From NCBI RefSeq assembly GCF_009711185.1, contig NZ_WMIF01000002.1:62001-126000 (forward strand): 64,000 nt of DNA. Direction: 5' to 3'. The number at the start of each line of letters is the position of its first letter. The first letter of the stretch is position 1. The notes below the pieces were generated by a model. The model did not search any database, had not been told where the DNA came from, and saw only the letters and a program-made list of their open reading frames with translations. This document shows, in pieces, positions 28,519 through 37,912 of this stretch. This DNA is from Paracoccus limosus. GTDB lineage: Bacteria > Pseudomonadota > Alphaproteobacteria > Rhodobacterales > Rhodobacteraceae. Made by a program: the position numbers and the translations under genes.

Positions 28519-28552
28519 ACGTCTTATTACGTCAGAATTGTTGACATTCCAA
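28519..28552 (-). promoter_or_regulatory. petP promoter with ACGT-N6-ACGT palindrome
   Basis: On the minus strand, TTGGAA (28552-28547), 17 bases, TAATAA (28529-28524) is a good promoter for petPR. ACGT-N6-ACGT (28519-28532) covers the -10 element. A plus-strand TTGACA at 28541-28546 may serve ilvE, but its -10 is poor. A MarR-type dimer could bind the palindrome; this is inference. Confidence 0.55.
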
Positions 28553-28647
28553 TCGCTGAAAGTTAGCCCGGGTGACGAAATGCGCAACTAAAATGCGTGC
28601 TAATCTGCATATGCGAAATAATCGTAAATAAATGGCCGGAGGAATGG

Positions 28648-29520
28648 ATGGCTGCCGCCTATGACGATCGTGACGGGAAAATCTGGATGGACGGCGCGCT
28701 GGTCGAGTGGCGCGAGGCCAAGGTGCATATCCTGACCCATGCGCTGAACTATGCCAGCTCGGTGTTCGAGGGCGAGCGCTGCTATGGCGGCAAGATCTTC
28801 AAGGGCCGCGCCCATTCCGAGCGGCTGATCGAATCGGGGCGGCTGCTGGACCTGAAATCACCCTATGACGCCGATGCGATCGACGCCGCCAAGGCCGCCG
28901 TCTTGCAGGCCAATGGGCAGAGCGACGCCTATATCCGGGTGATCATGTGGCGCGGCTCGGGGATGGACATGGGCGTGTCAGCGGTGCGCAACCCGATCCG
29001 GCTGGCGGTCGCCGCCTGGGAATGGGGCAACTATTACGGCGATGCGAAATGGCAAGGCGCCCGGCTCGACATCGCGAAATGGAAACGTCCCAGCCCCGAC
29101 ACCATCCCGACCGCCGCCAAGGCCGCCGGGCTTTACATGATCTGCACCATCTCGAAACACGCGGCCGAGGCCAAGGGATGCTCGGATGCACTGTTCATGG
29201 ATTACCGGGGCTATGTGGCCGAGGCGACCGCGGCGAATGTGTTCTTCGTCAAGGATGGCGAGGTGCATACGCCGCTGGCCGACGCCTTCCTGAACGGCAT
29301 CACCCGCCAGACCGTCATTGGACTGCTGCGCGACAGGGGCGTGGCCGTGCATGAACGCCATATCCTGCCCGCCGAGATCGCTGGTTTCGAGGAATGTTTC
29401 CTGACCGGCACCGCCGCCGAAATCACCCCGGTGGCGCAGATCGGCGAGGATTGGCGCTTTCGCATCGGCCCGGTCAGCCGCGACATCGCTGCCGCCTACG
29501 AGCGGCTGGTGCGCAGCTGA
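28648..29520 (+). CDS. ilvE: Branched-chain amino-acid aminotransferase
   Basis: A 290-residue fold-type-IV PLP enzyme that makes Leu, Ile and Val from their keto acids. The Schiff-base lysine is K158 in DTIPTAAKAAGLY; other family motifs are SSVFEGERCY and EATAANVFFV. I chose the ATG at 28648 because GGAGGA precedes it and MAAAYDDRDGKIW is the family start. It is divergent from petP. Confidence 0.95.
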   Translation: MAAAYDDRDGKIWMDGALVEWREAKVHILTHALNYASSVFEGERCYGGKIFKGRAHSERLIESGRLLDLKSPYDADAIDAAKAAVLQANGQSDAYIRVIMWRGSGMDMGVSAVRNPIRLAVAAWEWGNYYGDAKWQGARLDIAKWKRPSPDTIPTAAKAAGLYMICTISKHAAEAKGCSDALFMDYRGYVAEATAANVFFVKDGEVHTPLADAFLNGITRQTVIGLLRDRGVAVHERHILPAEIAGFEECFLTGTAAEITPVAQIGEDWRFRIGPVSRDIAAAYERLVRS

Positions 29521-29571
29521 TCGCGCCGCGACCAAAGGGGCGGCCGCGCCGCAAGGGCCGGCCGCCGCCGA

Positions 29572-29760
29572 TCAGACCTGTTGGCCGCGTTCGATACGGG
29601 CGAATTCGCGGATGCGCCGCGTCGCCTGCGCATTTTCGTTGCGCGCGCGCGCATGCAGGCGGGCCACTGCAGGGTGCAGCCCCGATTCGCGCTCATGTCG
29701 GGTAAAGTGCAGGATCCGGCCCGCGCCGGTCTCGTGCTGCTTGTCGGCAACATGTTTCAT
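29572..29760 (-). CDS. Small basic protein of 62 residues, unknown
   Basis: A frame beginning MKHVADKQHETGAGRILHFTRH, rich in Arg and His, with GAGG about 6 bases before the ATG. It fills the gap between ilvE and ptsN on the minus strand. Its composition is consistent with a small nucleic-acid-binding protein, but no motif proves it. There is no visible terminator of its own. It could be a real gene or a chance frame; the ribosome-binding site and fit to the gap tip the balance slightly. Confidence 0.45.
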   Translation of the reverse strand: MKHVADKQHETGAGRILHFTRHERESGLHPAVARLHARARNENAQATRRIREFARIERGQQV

Positions 29761-29851
29761 GCTGTGCCTCGCTGATCAAGAAGACCCGACTATAGCCCAG
29801 GATCGGCGGAAATTCATCCTGAAACTGCCGTCCAAGGCCGGACGGGCGGAT

Positions 29852-30316
29852 TCAGGCCGCCTTGATGCCCGGCGCGGCCGACAGCATGGCGTGCAGCGCC
29901 ACCGGGTCGTCATTGGCCCGCAGCTTGCTGCGCAGATCCTGATCGCGCAGCGTGCGCGAGACCAGCGCCAGCGCCTTGAGATGGTCGACGCCCGAATTCT
30001 TGGGCGCCAGCAGGGCAAAGATCAGGTCCACCGGCTGGCGGTCCACCGCGTCGAAATCCAGCGGCTTTTCCAGCCGCAGGAACAGGCCCACCACCCGGTC
30101 CAGCCCATGCAGCCGGGCATGCGGCAGGGCGACGCCATGGCCGACCCCGGTCGGGCCCAGCGTTTCACGCTCTTGCAGGGCATCCAGGGTCTGGGCGGCA
30201 TCGACGCCATAGACCGCGCGGGCCTGTTCGGCAATTTCCTGGAACAACCGCTTCTTGCTGGTGCTCTGGGTCATCGTCCGCACGGCGGCGGGTGATAGAA
30301 TGTCGCTAATCTGCAT
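29852..30316 (-). CDS. ptsN: PTS IIA-like nitrogen-regulatory protein
   Basis: A 154-residue EIIA-Ntr protein. The phosphorylated histidine is H66 in GVGHGVALPHARL, and the fold motifs PVDLIFALLAP and HLKALALVSR are present. In the nitrogen PTS it relays phosphate from PtsO and affects potassium transport and other processes. I chose the start MQISDILSP. It is the gene after hpf in the same direction, the normal pairing. A cation antiporter lies just beyond hpf, which may be coincidental. Confidence 0.93.
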   Translation of the reverse strand: MQISDILSPAAVRTMTQSTSKKRLFQEIAEQARAVYGVDAAQTLDALQERETLGPTGVGHGVALPHARLHGLDRVVGLFLRLEKPLDFDAVDRQPVDLIFALLAPKNSGVDHLKALALVSRTLRDQDLRSKLRANDDPVALHAMLSAAPGIKAA

Positions 30317-30335
30317 ATCGCCCGAAATTGTCCTT

Positions 30336-30364
30336 GTCCCGGCCACGCCAAACGTGACCGGGAC
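30336..30364 (-). other. Stable hairpin between hpf and ptsN
   Basis: GTCCCGG pairs with CCGGGAC, and inside it CACG pairs with CGTG around a 5-base loop. There is no T-run, so it is more likely an RNA-processing or stability element, or a weak terminator, than a full stop. It could help set different levels of Hpf and PtsN. Confidence 0.45.
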
Positions 30365-30394
30365 GTTTATTCGTCACACTGTTCGTCGGACAGT

Positions 30395-30970
30395 CTAGCT
30401 CAGATTGCGGGGATCAATCCAGCCCACGTTGCCATCGTCACGACGATGAACGACGTTGACGCCCCCATGTTTCTCATTGCGGAACACCAGAAGGGGTGAT
30501 CCCGACAGTTCCATCTGCATCACCGCCTCGCCGACCGACAGGGTCGGGACGCTGGTTTCCATCTCGGCGATGATGACGGGTTGCAGGGCGTCGTCCTGCG
30601 CCTCCCATTCGTCCTCGTCGGCGGCCAGCACATACATTCCGGCCTGCTCGAAGGCCACAGGCTCGACCCGGTCCTTGTGATGGTCTTTCAGCCGGCGCTT
30701 GTAGCGGCGCAGCTGCTTGTCCATCCGTTCCTTGCACTGTTCAAAGGCAGCATAGACCTCGGTCGAGCCACCCTTGGCCTGAACGGTCAGGCCGGTGGAC
30801 AGGTGCACCACCGCGTCGCAGATGAATTCATGCGCATTCTTGGAAAAGATGACCGTCGCATCGGTCGGGCGCTGCGAATATTTGTCGATGGTCTCGCCCA
30901 GTTCTGTTTGCACATGTGTCGAGAGGGCATCTCCGACGTCGATCTGCTTTCCGCTGATTTGATAGCGCAT
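30395..30970 (-). CDS. hpf: Ribosome hibernation-promoting factor, long form
   Basis: A 191-residue long-type Hpf. The N-terminal S30AE domain (MRYQISGKQIDVGDALSTHV to about residue 100) blocks the ribosomal decoding centre; the C-terminal domain (about 125-188, VGEAVMQMELSGSPLLVFRNEK) dimerises and yields 100S ribosomes. It is followed by ptsN. A TTGACA upstream lacks a convincing -10, so a stress sigma factor may be used. Confidence 0.94.
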   Translation of the reverse strand: MRYQISGKQIDVGDALSTHVQTELGETIDKYSQRPTDATVIFSKNAHEFICDAVVHLSTGLTVQAKGGSTEVYAAFEQCKERMDKQLRRYKRRLKDHHKDRVEPVAFEQAGMYVLAADEDEWEAQDDALQPVIIAEMETSVPTLSVGEAVMQMELSGSPLLVFRNEKHGGVNVVHRRDDGNVGWIDPRNLS

Positions 30971-31250
30971 GTTGGTCCGTCCTTTCCTTTGTCCGGCCTG
31001 TCGTTACGCCGCCCGGGCGGGCTGGCCGCCCGGGGTGTTCGCGGCCCGCCTGGGCGATCCGCAACATGGCTATTTGGTAACAGCCCTTCGATCCTGTCAA
31101 CGGCCCGGCGCCGAAACTGGTTTCAGGCTCTGAGGGCGAATATCGCGCGGGTTGTTCCACCCCACCGGAAGGCAAGGCATTTTCCCGACTTCAAGCCCGG
31201 CGGGAGCCCGGCTAGTCTTGGTCAGAAACGCGTGATCAGGAGTGGCAGGA

Positions 31251-33023
31251 ATGGAAGGGACTGAGGCGGCGCATCAGGTCGCGCAGCATGTAGAGCACGG
31301 CGCCAATATCGGCCCGGTCGTGGTGCTGCTGGCGGCGGCGGTGATCGCCGTGCCGCTGTTTCGCCGCGCAGGGCTGGGGTCGGTGCTGGGCTATCTGGCG
31401 GCCGGGCTGGTGGTCGGGCCCTTTGGGCTGGGCCTGTTCAACGATCCGCAATCGGTGATCGCCGTGGCCGAACTGGGCGTGGTGCTGTTTCTGTTCATCA
31501 TCGGCCTTGAAATGCAGCCCTCGCGGCTGTGGTCGATGCGGGGCGAGATCTTTGGCATCGGTCTGGCGCAGGTGGTGCTGGCCATGGCGGCGCTGACCTG
31601 CGTTGGTCTGGCACTGGGCTTTCCGGCGCCGGCCAGCTTTGTCTCGGGCGCGGGCTTTGTGCTGACCTCGACCGCGATCGTCATGCAGATGCTGTCCGAG
31701 CGCAACGAGATGTCGCTGCCCAAGGGGCGGCGCATCGTCTCGATCCTGCTGCTTGAGGATCTGGCGATCGTGCCGCTGTTGGCGCTGGTCGCCTTTCTGG
31801 CGCCGGGTGGCGAAACCGTGACGCTTGCGCAACGGCTGGTCGGCATCGGCATCGGTCTGGGTTGCATTGCGGCGCTGGTGGTGGCTGGCCGCTATCTGCT
31901 CAATCCGATGTTCGGCCTGCTGGCACGGTTCGGCGGGCGCGAGGTGATGACCGCCTCGGCGCTGCTGGTCGTGCTGGGGGCGGCGCTGCTGATGCAATGG
32001 GGCGGGCTGTCGATGGCGATGGGCGCCTTTCTGGCCGGTGTGCTGCTGTCCGAATCAAGCTTTCGCCACCAGCTCGAGGCCGATATCGAACCGTTCCGGG
32101 GCCTGCTGCTGGGCCTGTTCTTCATGGGCGTCGGCATGGCGCTGGACCTTGACGTGATCGTGGCCAACTGGGCGCTGATCGCGATCTGCGTGCCGGCCTA
32201 TATGGTCCTGAAGCTGCTGGTGATCTATGTCGTGGCCCGGCTGTTCCGCGCCAGCCATGCCGAATCGCTGGAACGCGCGGTGCTGATGGCGCAGGGCGGC
32301 GAATTCGCCTTTGTGCTGTATTCGACCGCCATGCAGTTCGGCATCATCAACGGTCAGGAAAACGCCACGCTGACCGCCATCGTCATCGTCTCGATGGTGC
32401 TGACGCCGCTGATGATCATCCTGCATGACCGTCAGGCCCGGCCGGCGCCGGTGTCGCTGGAGGGGGTCGAGCCGGCCCGTGATCTGGAGGCGCGGGTGCT
32501 GATGATCGGCTTTGGCCGCATGGGCCAGATCGTCAGCCAGCCGCTGATTGCGCGCGGTCATTCCATCTCGATCATCGAAAGCGATCCGCAGACCATCCGC
32601 GACGCCGATCAGTTCGGCTTCAAGGTCTGGTATGGCGATGGCTCGCGCAGCGACGTGCTGCATGCCGCCGGCGCCGAAAAGGCCAGTCTGATCGTTGCCG
32701 TGCCCGGCGACAAGCACGCGACCACCCGCATCGTCGAACTGGTCAAGCATGAATTCCCGCTGGTTCCGGTTCTGGCGCGTGCCTATGACCGCGAACATGC
32801 GCTGGAGCTGGTCAAGGCCGGGGCCGATTTTCAGGTGCGCGAGACGCTGGAAAGCGGTTTCGTTATGGGGCGCGAGGCCTTGGTGCAACTTGGCGATGAT
32901 CCCGACGAGATCGACAATGTGATGGAAGAGATCCGCAGCCGTGACAGCAACCGCTTCCAGATGGAATGCGTCGGCGGGATCTTTGCCGGCCGCGACCTGA
33001 TCCTGTCGAACCGCAACAGCTAA
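31251..33023 (+). CDS. CPA2-family monovalent cation:proton antiporter with TrkA-N domain
   Basis: A 590-residue KefB/KefC-like protein. About 12 membrane segments fill residues 15-400 (including GAGFVLTSTAIVMQML and AQGGEFAFVL), followed by a cytosolic TrkA-N/RCK domain beginning VLMIGFGRMGQIV, which binds nucleotides. It probably exports potassium in exchange for protons. I chose the ATG at 31251 because AGGAG stands 8 bases upstream; a GTG at 31242 is possible. It is divergent from hpf. Confidence 0.88.
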   Translation: MEGTEAAHQVAQHVEHGANIGPVVVLLAAAVIAVPLFRRAGLGSVLGYLAAGLVVGPFGLGLFNDPQSVIAVAELGVVLFLFIIGLEMQPSRLWSMRGEIFGIGLAQVVLAMAALTCVGLALGFPAPASFVSGAGFVLTSTAIVMQMLSERNEMSLPKGRRIVSILLLEDLAIVPLLALVAFLAPGGETVTLAQRLVGIGIGLGCIAALVVAGRYLLNPMFGLLARFGGREVMTASALLVVLGAALLMQWGGLSMAMGAFLAGVLLSESSFRHQLEADIEPFRGLLLGLFFMGVGMALDLDVIVANWALIAICVPAYMVLKLLVIYVVARLFRASHAESLERAVLMAQGGEFAFVLYSTAMQFGIINGQENATLTAIVIVSMVLTPLMIILHDRQARPAPVSLEGVEPARDLEARVLMIGFGRMGQIVSQPLIARGHSISIIESDPQTIRDADQFGFKVWYGDGSRSDVLHAAGAEKASLIVAVPGDKHATTRIVELVKHEFPLVPVLARAYDREHALELVKAGADFQVRETLESGFVMGREALVQLGDDPDEIDNVMEEIRSRDSNRFQMECVGGIFAGRDLILSNRNS

Positions 33024-33030
33024 GACACGC

Positions 33031-33054
33031 ACCCCGGCCGGATCGGGCCGGGGT
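33031..33054. terminator. Hairpin between the antiporter gene and rppH
   Basis: A perfect 9-base stem (ACCCCGGCC with GGCCGGGGT) and 6-base loop lies between convergent genes. There is no long T-run, so it is a weak intrinsic terminator at best. Confidence 0.5.
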
Positions 33055-33073
33055 CACGCCTTTGGTGCGTGGC

Positions 33074-33571
33074 TCAGGCCAGAAAGGCGTCGAAGTCGCC
33101 CAGAACCTGCTGATAGACCGCGCGCTTGAACGGCACGATGCTGTCGATCAGATCGGCCGCGCGCATCCATTGCCAGCGGTCGAATTCGGGATGGGCGGTT
33201 TCGATGCGCACCTGTTCGTCCCGGCCCTGAAAGCGCAGCGCCAGCCATTTCTGCCGCTGGCCGCCGTATTTGCCCTTCCAGACCTTGCCCAGCAATTCGG
33301 GCGGCAGGTCATAGGTCACCCAGTCCGGGCTTTCGGCCAGCACCTCGACCAGATCGGGGGTGACGCCGGTTTCCTCGACCAGCTCGCGCAAGGCCGCCTC
33401 GCGCGGGGTCTCGCCGGGGTCGATGCCGCCTTGCGGCATCTGCCAGGCGTGGCCGGGATTGTCGATGCGCTGGCCGGCAAAGACCAGCCCGCGATCATCG
33501 ATCAGCACCACACCCGCGCAGGGCCGGTAGGGCAGGCCCGAGGGGCCGGTCATGGTCTCGGCGCCGCTCAT
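33074..33571 (-). CDS. rppH: RNA pyrophosphohydrolase RppH
   Basis: RppH removes pyrophosphate from RNA 5' ends and starts mRNA decay. The 165-residue protein has [11 protein letters not shown] and the Nudix box [20 protein letters not shown] (48-67), and the region [16 protein letters not shown] found in RppH. It is the last gene of a run in which each gene overlaps the next by 4 bases. Met7 is an alternative start but would lose the overlap with ctpA. Confidence 0.93.
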   Translation of the reverse strand: MSGAETMTGPSGLPYRPCAGVVLIDDRGLVFAGQRIDNPGHAWQMPQGGIDPGETPREAALRELVEETGVTPDLVEVLAESPDWVTYDLPPELLGKVWKGKYGGQRQKWLALRFQGRDEQVRIETAHPEFDRWQWMRAADLIDSIVPFKRAVYQQVLGDFDAFLA

Positions 33572-34986
33572 TGCTGCTTGGCCCCCTGACTGGCGGCATC
33601 CTCGCCGGTATTGGCGGGCTTGGCGCTGTCGGGCACGTCATCGGAGCGCACGTTCATCGCCGACAGGCCTTTCAGGATGTCGACGGCATAGGCCAGCTGA
33701 TAGTCCTCTTCGCGCAGCTTGGCGGTGGCCTCGACCTGCTGGGCCTCCTGCTCGATCTGCTTCTTCTCTTCGTCGGACACCGCGTCATTGTTCAGCGCGC
33801 CGCGCAGATCGGCTTCCGAGTTCAGGAATTTCGAATCGGTCTTGGGCTTGTCGGCATTCTCGTCCTCGCCGGGCTTGGGTGCCGGCTGTTCGACGATGAT
33901 GTCGGGCTGAATCCCCAGCGCCTGGATCGAGCGGCCCGAGGGCGTGTAATAGCGCGCCGTGGTCAGCCGGATGGCGCTGTCGGCGGTCACCGGCATCACC
34001 GTCTGGACCGAGCCCTTGCCAAAGGATTTGGTGCCGACGACGATGGCGCGGCGGTGATCCTGCAGCGCGCCGGTCACGATTTCCGAGGCCGAGGCCGAGC
34101 CGCCGTTGATCAGCACGACCATCGGCTTGCCCTGCGCCAGATCGCCCGGCTCGGCGTTCCAGCGCTCCGATTCCTCGGGCTTGCGGCCGCGGGTCGAGAC
34201 GATCTCGCCCTTGTCGAGGAAGGCATCCGACACCGAGATAGCCTGATTGAGCAGGCCGCCGGGGTTGTTGCGCAGATCCAGCACAAAGCCCGTGACCTTG
34301 TCGATGCCGCCGGCGTCCTTGATCGCCTTGGCCATCTCGGTCTTCAGCGTGTCCATGGTCTCGTCGTTGAAGGTGGTGACGCGCAGCACCACGGCATGGC
34401 CGACGATGCGGGTCTTGACCACGGTCAGCTTGATCGTGTCGCGGGTCATGGTCAGGTCGAAGGGTTCCTTGACCCCCTGACGCAGGATGGTGATCTTGAT
34501 TTCCGAACCGATGGGCCCGCGCATCTTTTCGACCGCCTCGTCCAGTGTCAGCCCCATCAGCGATTCGCCGTTCACATGGGTGATATAGTCGCCGGCCTTG
34601 ACGCCCGCCTGCGCCGCAGGGGTGTCGTCGATGGGCGAGATGACCTTGACCAGCCCGTCCTCTTGCCCGACCTCGATGCCAAGGCCGCCAAAGCTGCCCC
34701 GGGTCTGGGTCTGCATGTCCTCGTAATCCTTGGCCGACAGGAACGAACTGTGCGGGTCAAGCGAGGTCAACATGCCGTTGATCGCCGCTTCGATCAGCTT
34801 CTTGTCGTCCACCGGCTCGACGTAATCCGAGCGCACGCGCTCGAACACGTTGCCGAACAGGTCGAGCTGCTCATAGACCGAGGCATTCTTGCCGGTCTCT
34901 TGCGCAAGGATCGGGCCGGCGAATTGGGTGGCCGCGACCGCGCCTGCGAGGGTGCCGATCGCGCCGGCCAGAAGGTAATGTTTCAT
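33568..34986 (-). CDS. ctpA: Carboxy-terminal processing protease, S41 family
   Basis: A 472-residue periplasmic serine protease. It has an N-terminal membrane anchor or signal (residues 4-28), a PDZ domain (about 95-175, [18 protein letters not shown]) and an S41 catalytic domain with GGSASASE (295-302) and the general-base lysine in GTKSFGKG (319-325). The C-terminal 80 residues are charged and coiled. Such proteases degrade murein hydrolases or trim lipoproteins. The overlap with the EnvC-like gene supports a link with murein turnover. Confidence 0.93.
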   Translation of the reverse strand: MKHYLLAGAIGTLAGAVAATQFAGPILAQETGKNASVYEQLDLFGNVFERVRSDYVEPVDDKKLIEAAINGMLTSLDPHSSFLSAKDYEDMQTQTRGSFGGLGIEVGQEDGLVKVISPIDDTPAAQAGVKAGDYITHVNGESLMGLTLDEAVEKMRGPIGSEIKITILRQGVKEPFDLTMTRDTIKLTVVKTRIVGHAVVLRVTTFNDETMDTLKTEMAKAIKDAGGIDKVTGFVLDLRNNPGGLLNQAISVSDAFLDKGEIVSTRGRKPEESERWNAEPGDLAQGKPMVVLINGGSASASEIVTGALQDHRRAIVVGTKSFGKGSVQTVMPVTADSAIRLTTARYYTPSGRSIQALGIQPDIIVEQPAPKPGEDENADKPKTDSKFLNSEADLRGALNNDAVSDEEKKQIEQEAQQVEATAKLREEDYQLAYAVDILKGLSAMNVRSDDVPDSAKPANTGEDAASQGAKQQ

Positions 34987-36245
34987 TCGTCGTTCCGTTC
35001 TGCCGGGTTCTGCTCGGTGTCTGGGCTGGCGGAGGCTTGGGATTTCTCGCCGATAATCGGATTCATCACGAACCACTCTGCCGGGTCCAGCGTTTCCTTG
35101 CCTTTGCGCAGTTCAACATACAGTGTTTCATCCTGCCCCGCGCCGCCGCCGATGGCGGCATTGGCGACGAAGTCGGCGCCGAACTCCTGTGCGCTGGGTT
35201 CAGTGCCGCCCATCAGCCCGACCGGCTCGCCGGCCTGCAACACGTCGCCGGTCTCGCCAAAGACCTGACCAAGGCCGGCAAAGATCATCAGATAGCCGCG
35301 CGCCGGCTCAATGATCACTACATTGCCATAGTCCAGAAGCGGGCCGCGATAGCGGATCGTCGCCGGCCAAGGCGTGGTGACCAGCGCCGCCGGGCCGGTG
35401 GCGATGACCAGACCCGGCCGCTTGACCCCGGCGGCATCCGGCTCATTGTAGCGGCGCAGCACGGTGCCCATCACCGGCAGCGGCAGGCTGCCCTGCGCAC
35501 CCTCGAAATCGGCCATCGGCGGGCCGACATCGCTTTCCATGCCGCTGATCCCCGAGGCAAAGGCATCCAGCGAATCCGCCGATTGCACCAGCGTGCGCAG
35601 CTCTTCGGGGTCCTGACCATAGCGCACCGGCATCTGCGAACGGTCGGTGGTGGCCGAGGTCAGCAGCCGCCGCGCCTCTTGCACCTGCGCCAGCCCTTGC
35701 GCCAGCGTATTGGCGGCGTTCAGCTGGATGGCGCGGACGGTGCGGATTTCTTCAAGGTCCTTCTGCATCGACTCGGCCTCGGCCTGCAGGCTGGGGCCGA
35801 CCGAGCTGAGAATCATGCCGGCGCGGGCCGAGGCCTCGGGGCCGGCGGGATGCAGAAGCAGCAGGGTTTCGGGCGATTTCTGCATCGCCGTCATCACACC
35901 CAGCACCCGGCCCAGCTTGTCGCGGCGGGCGTCGAATTCGGCACGGATTTCCTGCTCGCGGATGCCGGCGCGGCGCAGCCCTTCGCGCAGGGCGGCAAGG
36001 CCGCGCTCATAGGCCTGAATCATCTGGGTCAGCGAGGCGACCTGATCCTCTTGGGTCAGGGCCTGATCCAGCTGGCCGGTGGCATCGCGCAGCATCTGGG
36101 CGGCGGCTGCGGCTTCGGCTGCGGCCTGCCCCAGCGGCTCGGCCGGTTCGGTGGCCGGAGTGCCGGCCTGCTGCGCCGAGGTCGCGGGGGCTGCGGCACA
36201 AAGGCCGGCAGCCATGAGGCAGGGCAGAAGGAAACGTCGAATCAT
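34983..36245 (-). CDS. EnvC-like murein hydrolase activator with degenerate LytM domain
   Basis: A 420-residue exported protein: signal peptide (cleavage near SAQ, residue 25), long coiled coil (about 40-200) and a C-terminal LytM/M23 domain (about 285-400). The zinc-binding histidines of active M23 peptidases are missing (RPGLVIATGPAA, YLMIFAGLGQ and YVELRKG where H would be expected). Like E. coli EnvC it should activate amidases during cell separation and not cut peptidoglycan itself. It is coupled to gpmI upstream and ctpA downstream. Confidence 0.88.
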   Translation of the reverse strand: MIRRFLLPCLMAAGLCAAAPATSAQQAGTPATEPAEPLGQAAAEAAAAAQMLRDATGQLDQALTQEDQVASLTQMIQAYERGLAALREGLRRAGIREQEIRAEFDARRDKLGRVLGVMTAMQKSPETLLLLHPAGPEASARAGMILSSVGPSLQAEAESMQKDLEEIRTVRAIQLNAANTLAQGLAQVQEARRLLTSATTDRSQMPVRYGQDPEELRTLVQSADSLDAFASGISGMESDVGPPMADFEGAQGSLPLPVMGTVLRRYNEPDAAGVKRPGLVIATGPAALVTTPWPATIRYRGPLLDYGNVVIIEPARGYLMIFAGLGQVFGETGDVLQAGEPVGLMGGTEPSAQEFGADFVANAAIGGGAGQDETLYVELRKGKETLDPAEWFVMNPIIGEKSQASASPDTEQNPAERNDE

Positions 36246-37765
36246 GCTTTGTCGATCAGGGTGCGGCCGGTCATTTCGGACGGCAGGTCAAGGCCCATCA
36301 GGTCCAGCACCGTCGGCGCGACATCGGCCAGCCGGCCGTTGTGCAGGCTGCTGCCCGCCGGGCCGCCATAAACGATCACCGGCACCGGGTTCACGGTATG
36401 GGCGGTATGCGGACCGCCGGTGTCGGGGTCGATCATGGTTTCGCAATTGCCGTGGTCGGCAATCACCACCGCCGCGCCGCCGGCCTTGTCCAGCGCCGCC
36501 AGCATCATCCCCAACCCCTTGTCCACCGCCTCGCAGGCGCGAACGGCGGCGGGCAGGCTGCCGGTATGGCCGACCATGTCGGGGTTGGCAAAGTTCACCA
36601 CGATCAGATCATAACCGGCCTCGATCGCCTCGACCAGCTTGGCGCTGACCTCGGGCGCGGCCATTTCCGGGGCCAGATCATAGGTCGCGACCTTGGGGCT
36701 TTGCGGCATGAAGCGGTCTTCGCCCGGCTCGGGCGATTCCTTGCCGCCGTTCAGGAAGAAGGTGACATGCGGGTATTTCTCGGTCTCGGCCAGACGGAAC
36801 TGGCGCAGGCCCTTTGCGGCGACCCAGGCGCCCAGGGTATTGACCACCTGCCGCTTGGGATAGGCGGCGGTCATGTATTCGTCGTGCCGGGCCGAGTAAT
36901 CCACCATGCCCAGCAGCGCCGCCCATTCCGGCCGCTTGCCGGTGTCGAAGGCGTCGAAACCCGGCTGGCCGATGGCGGCTAGGATTTCACGCGCGCGGTC
37001 GGCGCGGAAATTGAGGCAGAAGAAGCCATCGCCATCGCGGGCGCCGGCATAATCGGCGATTACGCTGGGCTGGATGAATTCGTCGGTCTCACCGCGCGCA
37101 TAGGCATCGACGACGGCCTGCGCGGCATCGGGCTCGGCCTGACCCTGGCCCTGGATCATGGCGGCATAGGCACGGCTGACGCGTTCCCAGCGGTTGTCGC
37201 GGTCCATGGCGAAATAGCGCCCGCAGACCGTGCCGATGCGCGCGCCCTGCGGCAGATTGCCCTGAAGTTCGGTGATAAAGCCCATGGCCGAGCTGGGCGG
37301 CACGTCGCGCCCGTCGGTCACCGCATGGATCACCACCGGCACCCCCTTGTCGGCAACCGCGCGGGCGGCGGCGATGACATGCTGGATATGGCCATGCACG
37401 CCGCCATCCGAGATCACGCCCATCAGATGCGCGGTGCCGCCGGTCGCCTTGAGCTTGCGGATGAAGTCGCCCAGCCCGGTATTGGCGTAGAAGCTGCCAT
37501 CTTCGATCGCGAGGTCGATCTGGCCCAGATCCATGGCGACGACGCGGCCGGCGCCGATATTGGTGTGGCCGACCTCGGAATTGCCCATCTGGCCGCGCGG
37601 CAGGCCGACATCGGGACCGAAGGTGATCAGCGTGCCATGCGGGCAGTCGCGCATCAGCCGGTCGAAGTTCGGCGTATTTGCCTGATCCGGCGCGCTTTGC
37701 TCGGGCCGCGACGAGATCCCCCAGCCATCGAGGATGCACAGGACGACGGGTTTGGGATGGGTCAT
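36242..37765 (-). CDS. gpmI: Phosphoglycerate mutase, cofactor-independent
   Basis: GpmI interconverts 3- and 2-phosphoglycerate with two manganese ions. The 507-residue protein has VVLCILDGWG at the start, the phosphoserine nucleophile S63 in GQMGNSEVGHTNIG and the metal motifs VNFANPDMVGHTG and VVIADHGNCE. It is the first gene of the gpmI-envC-ctpA-rppH run. This linkage is seen in many alphaproteobacteria, though the reason is unclear. Confidence 0.97.
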   Translation of the reverse strand: MTHPKPVVLCILDGWGISSRPEQSAPDQANTPNFDRLMRDCPHGTLITFGPDVGLPRGQMGNSEVGHTNIGAGRVVAMDLGQIDLAIEDGSFYANTGLGDFIRKLKATGGTAHLMGVISDGGVHGHIQHVIAAARAVADKGVPVVIHAVTDGRDVPPSSAMGFITELQGNLPQGARIGTVCGRYFAMDRDNRWERVSRAYAAMIQGQGQAEPDAAQAVVDAYARGETDEFIQPSVIADYAGARDGDGFFCLNFRADRAREILAAIGQPGFDAFDTGKRPEWAALLGMVDYSARHDEYMTAAYPKRQVVNTLGAWVAAKGLRQFRLAETEKYPHVTFFLNGGKESPEPGEDRFMPQSPKVATYDLAPEMAAPEVSAKLVEAIEAGYDLIVVNFANPDMVGHTGSLPAAVRACEAVDKGLGMMLAALDKAGGAAVVIADHGNCETMIDPDTGGPHTAHTVNPVPVIVYGGPAGSSLHNGRLADVAPTVLDLMGLDLPSEMTGRTLIDKA

Positions 37766-37884
37766 GGGCGGCCTCTTTCGCTTGTACCGTTGCTTCTACG
37801 ATTCCCGGCGGCAGGGGGCAAGTTCGGCAAGTGGCCGTGGCGTGGCCCCGCCGAATCCCGTTGTCGCGCCAGTGGCGCGGTCGC

Positions 37885-37912
37885 ATGGGTATTTGGGAAA
37901 TGGTGAAGATGC
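37885..37912. repeat. Palindromic repeat, family 1, copy 2 (single arm)
   Basis: One arm only, beginning ATGGGTATTTGGGAAATGGT. The opposite arm is absent; a GC-rich hairpin (37912-37946) follows instead. It lies between the upstream end of gpmI and the 3' end of the transglutaminase gene. Confidence 0.75.
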
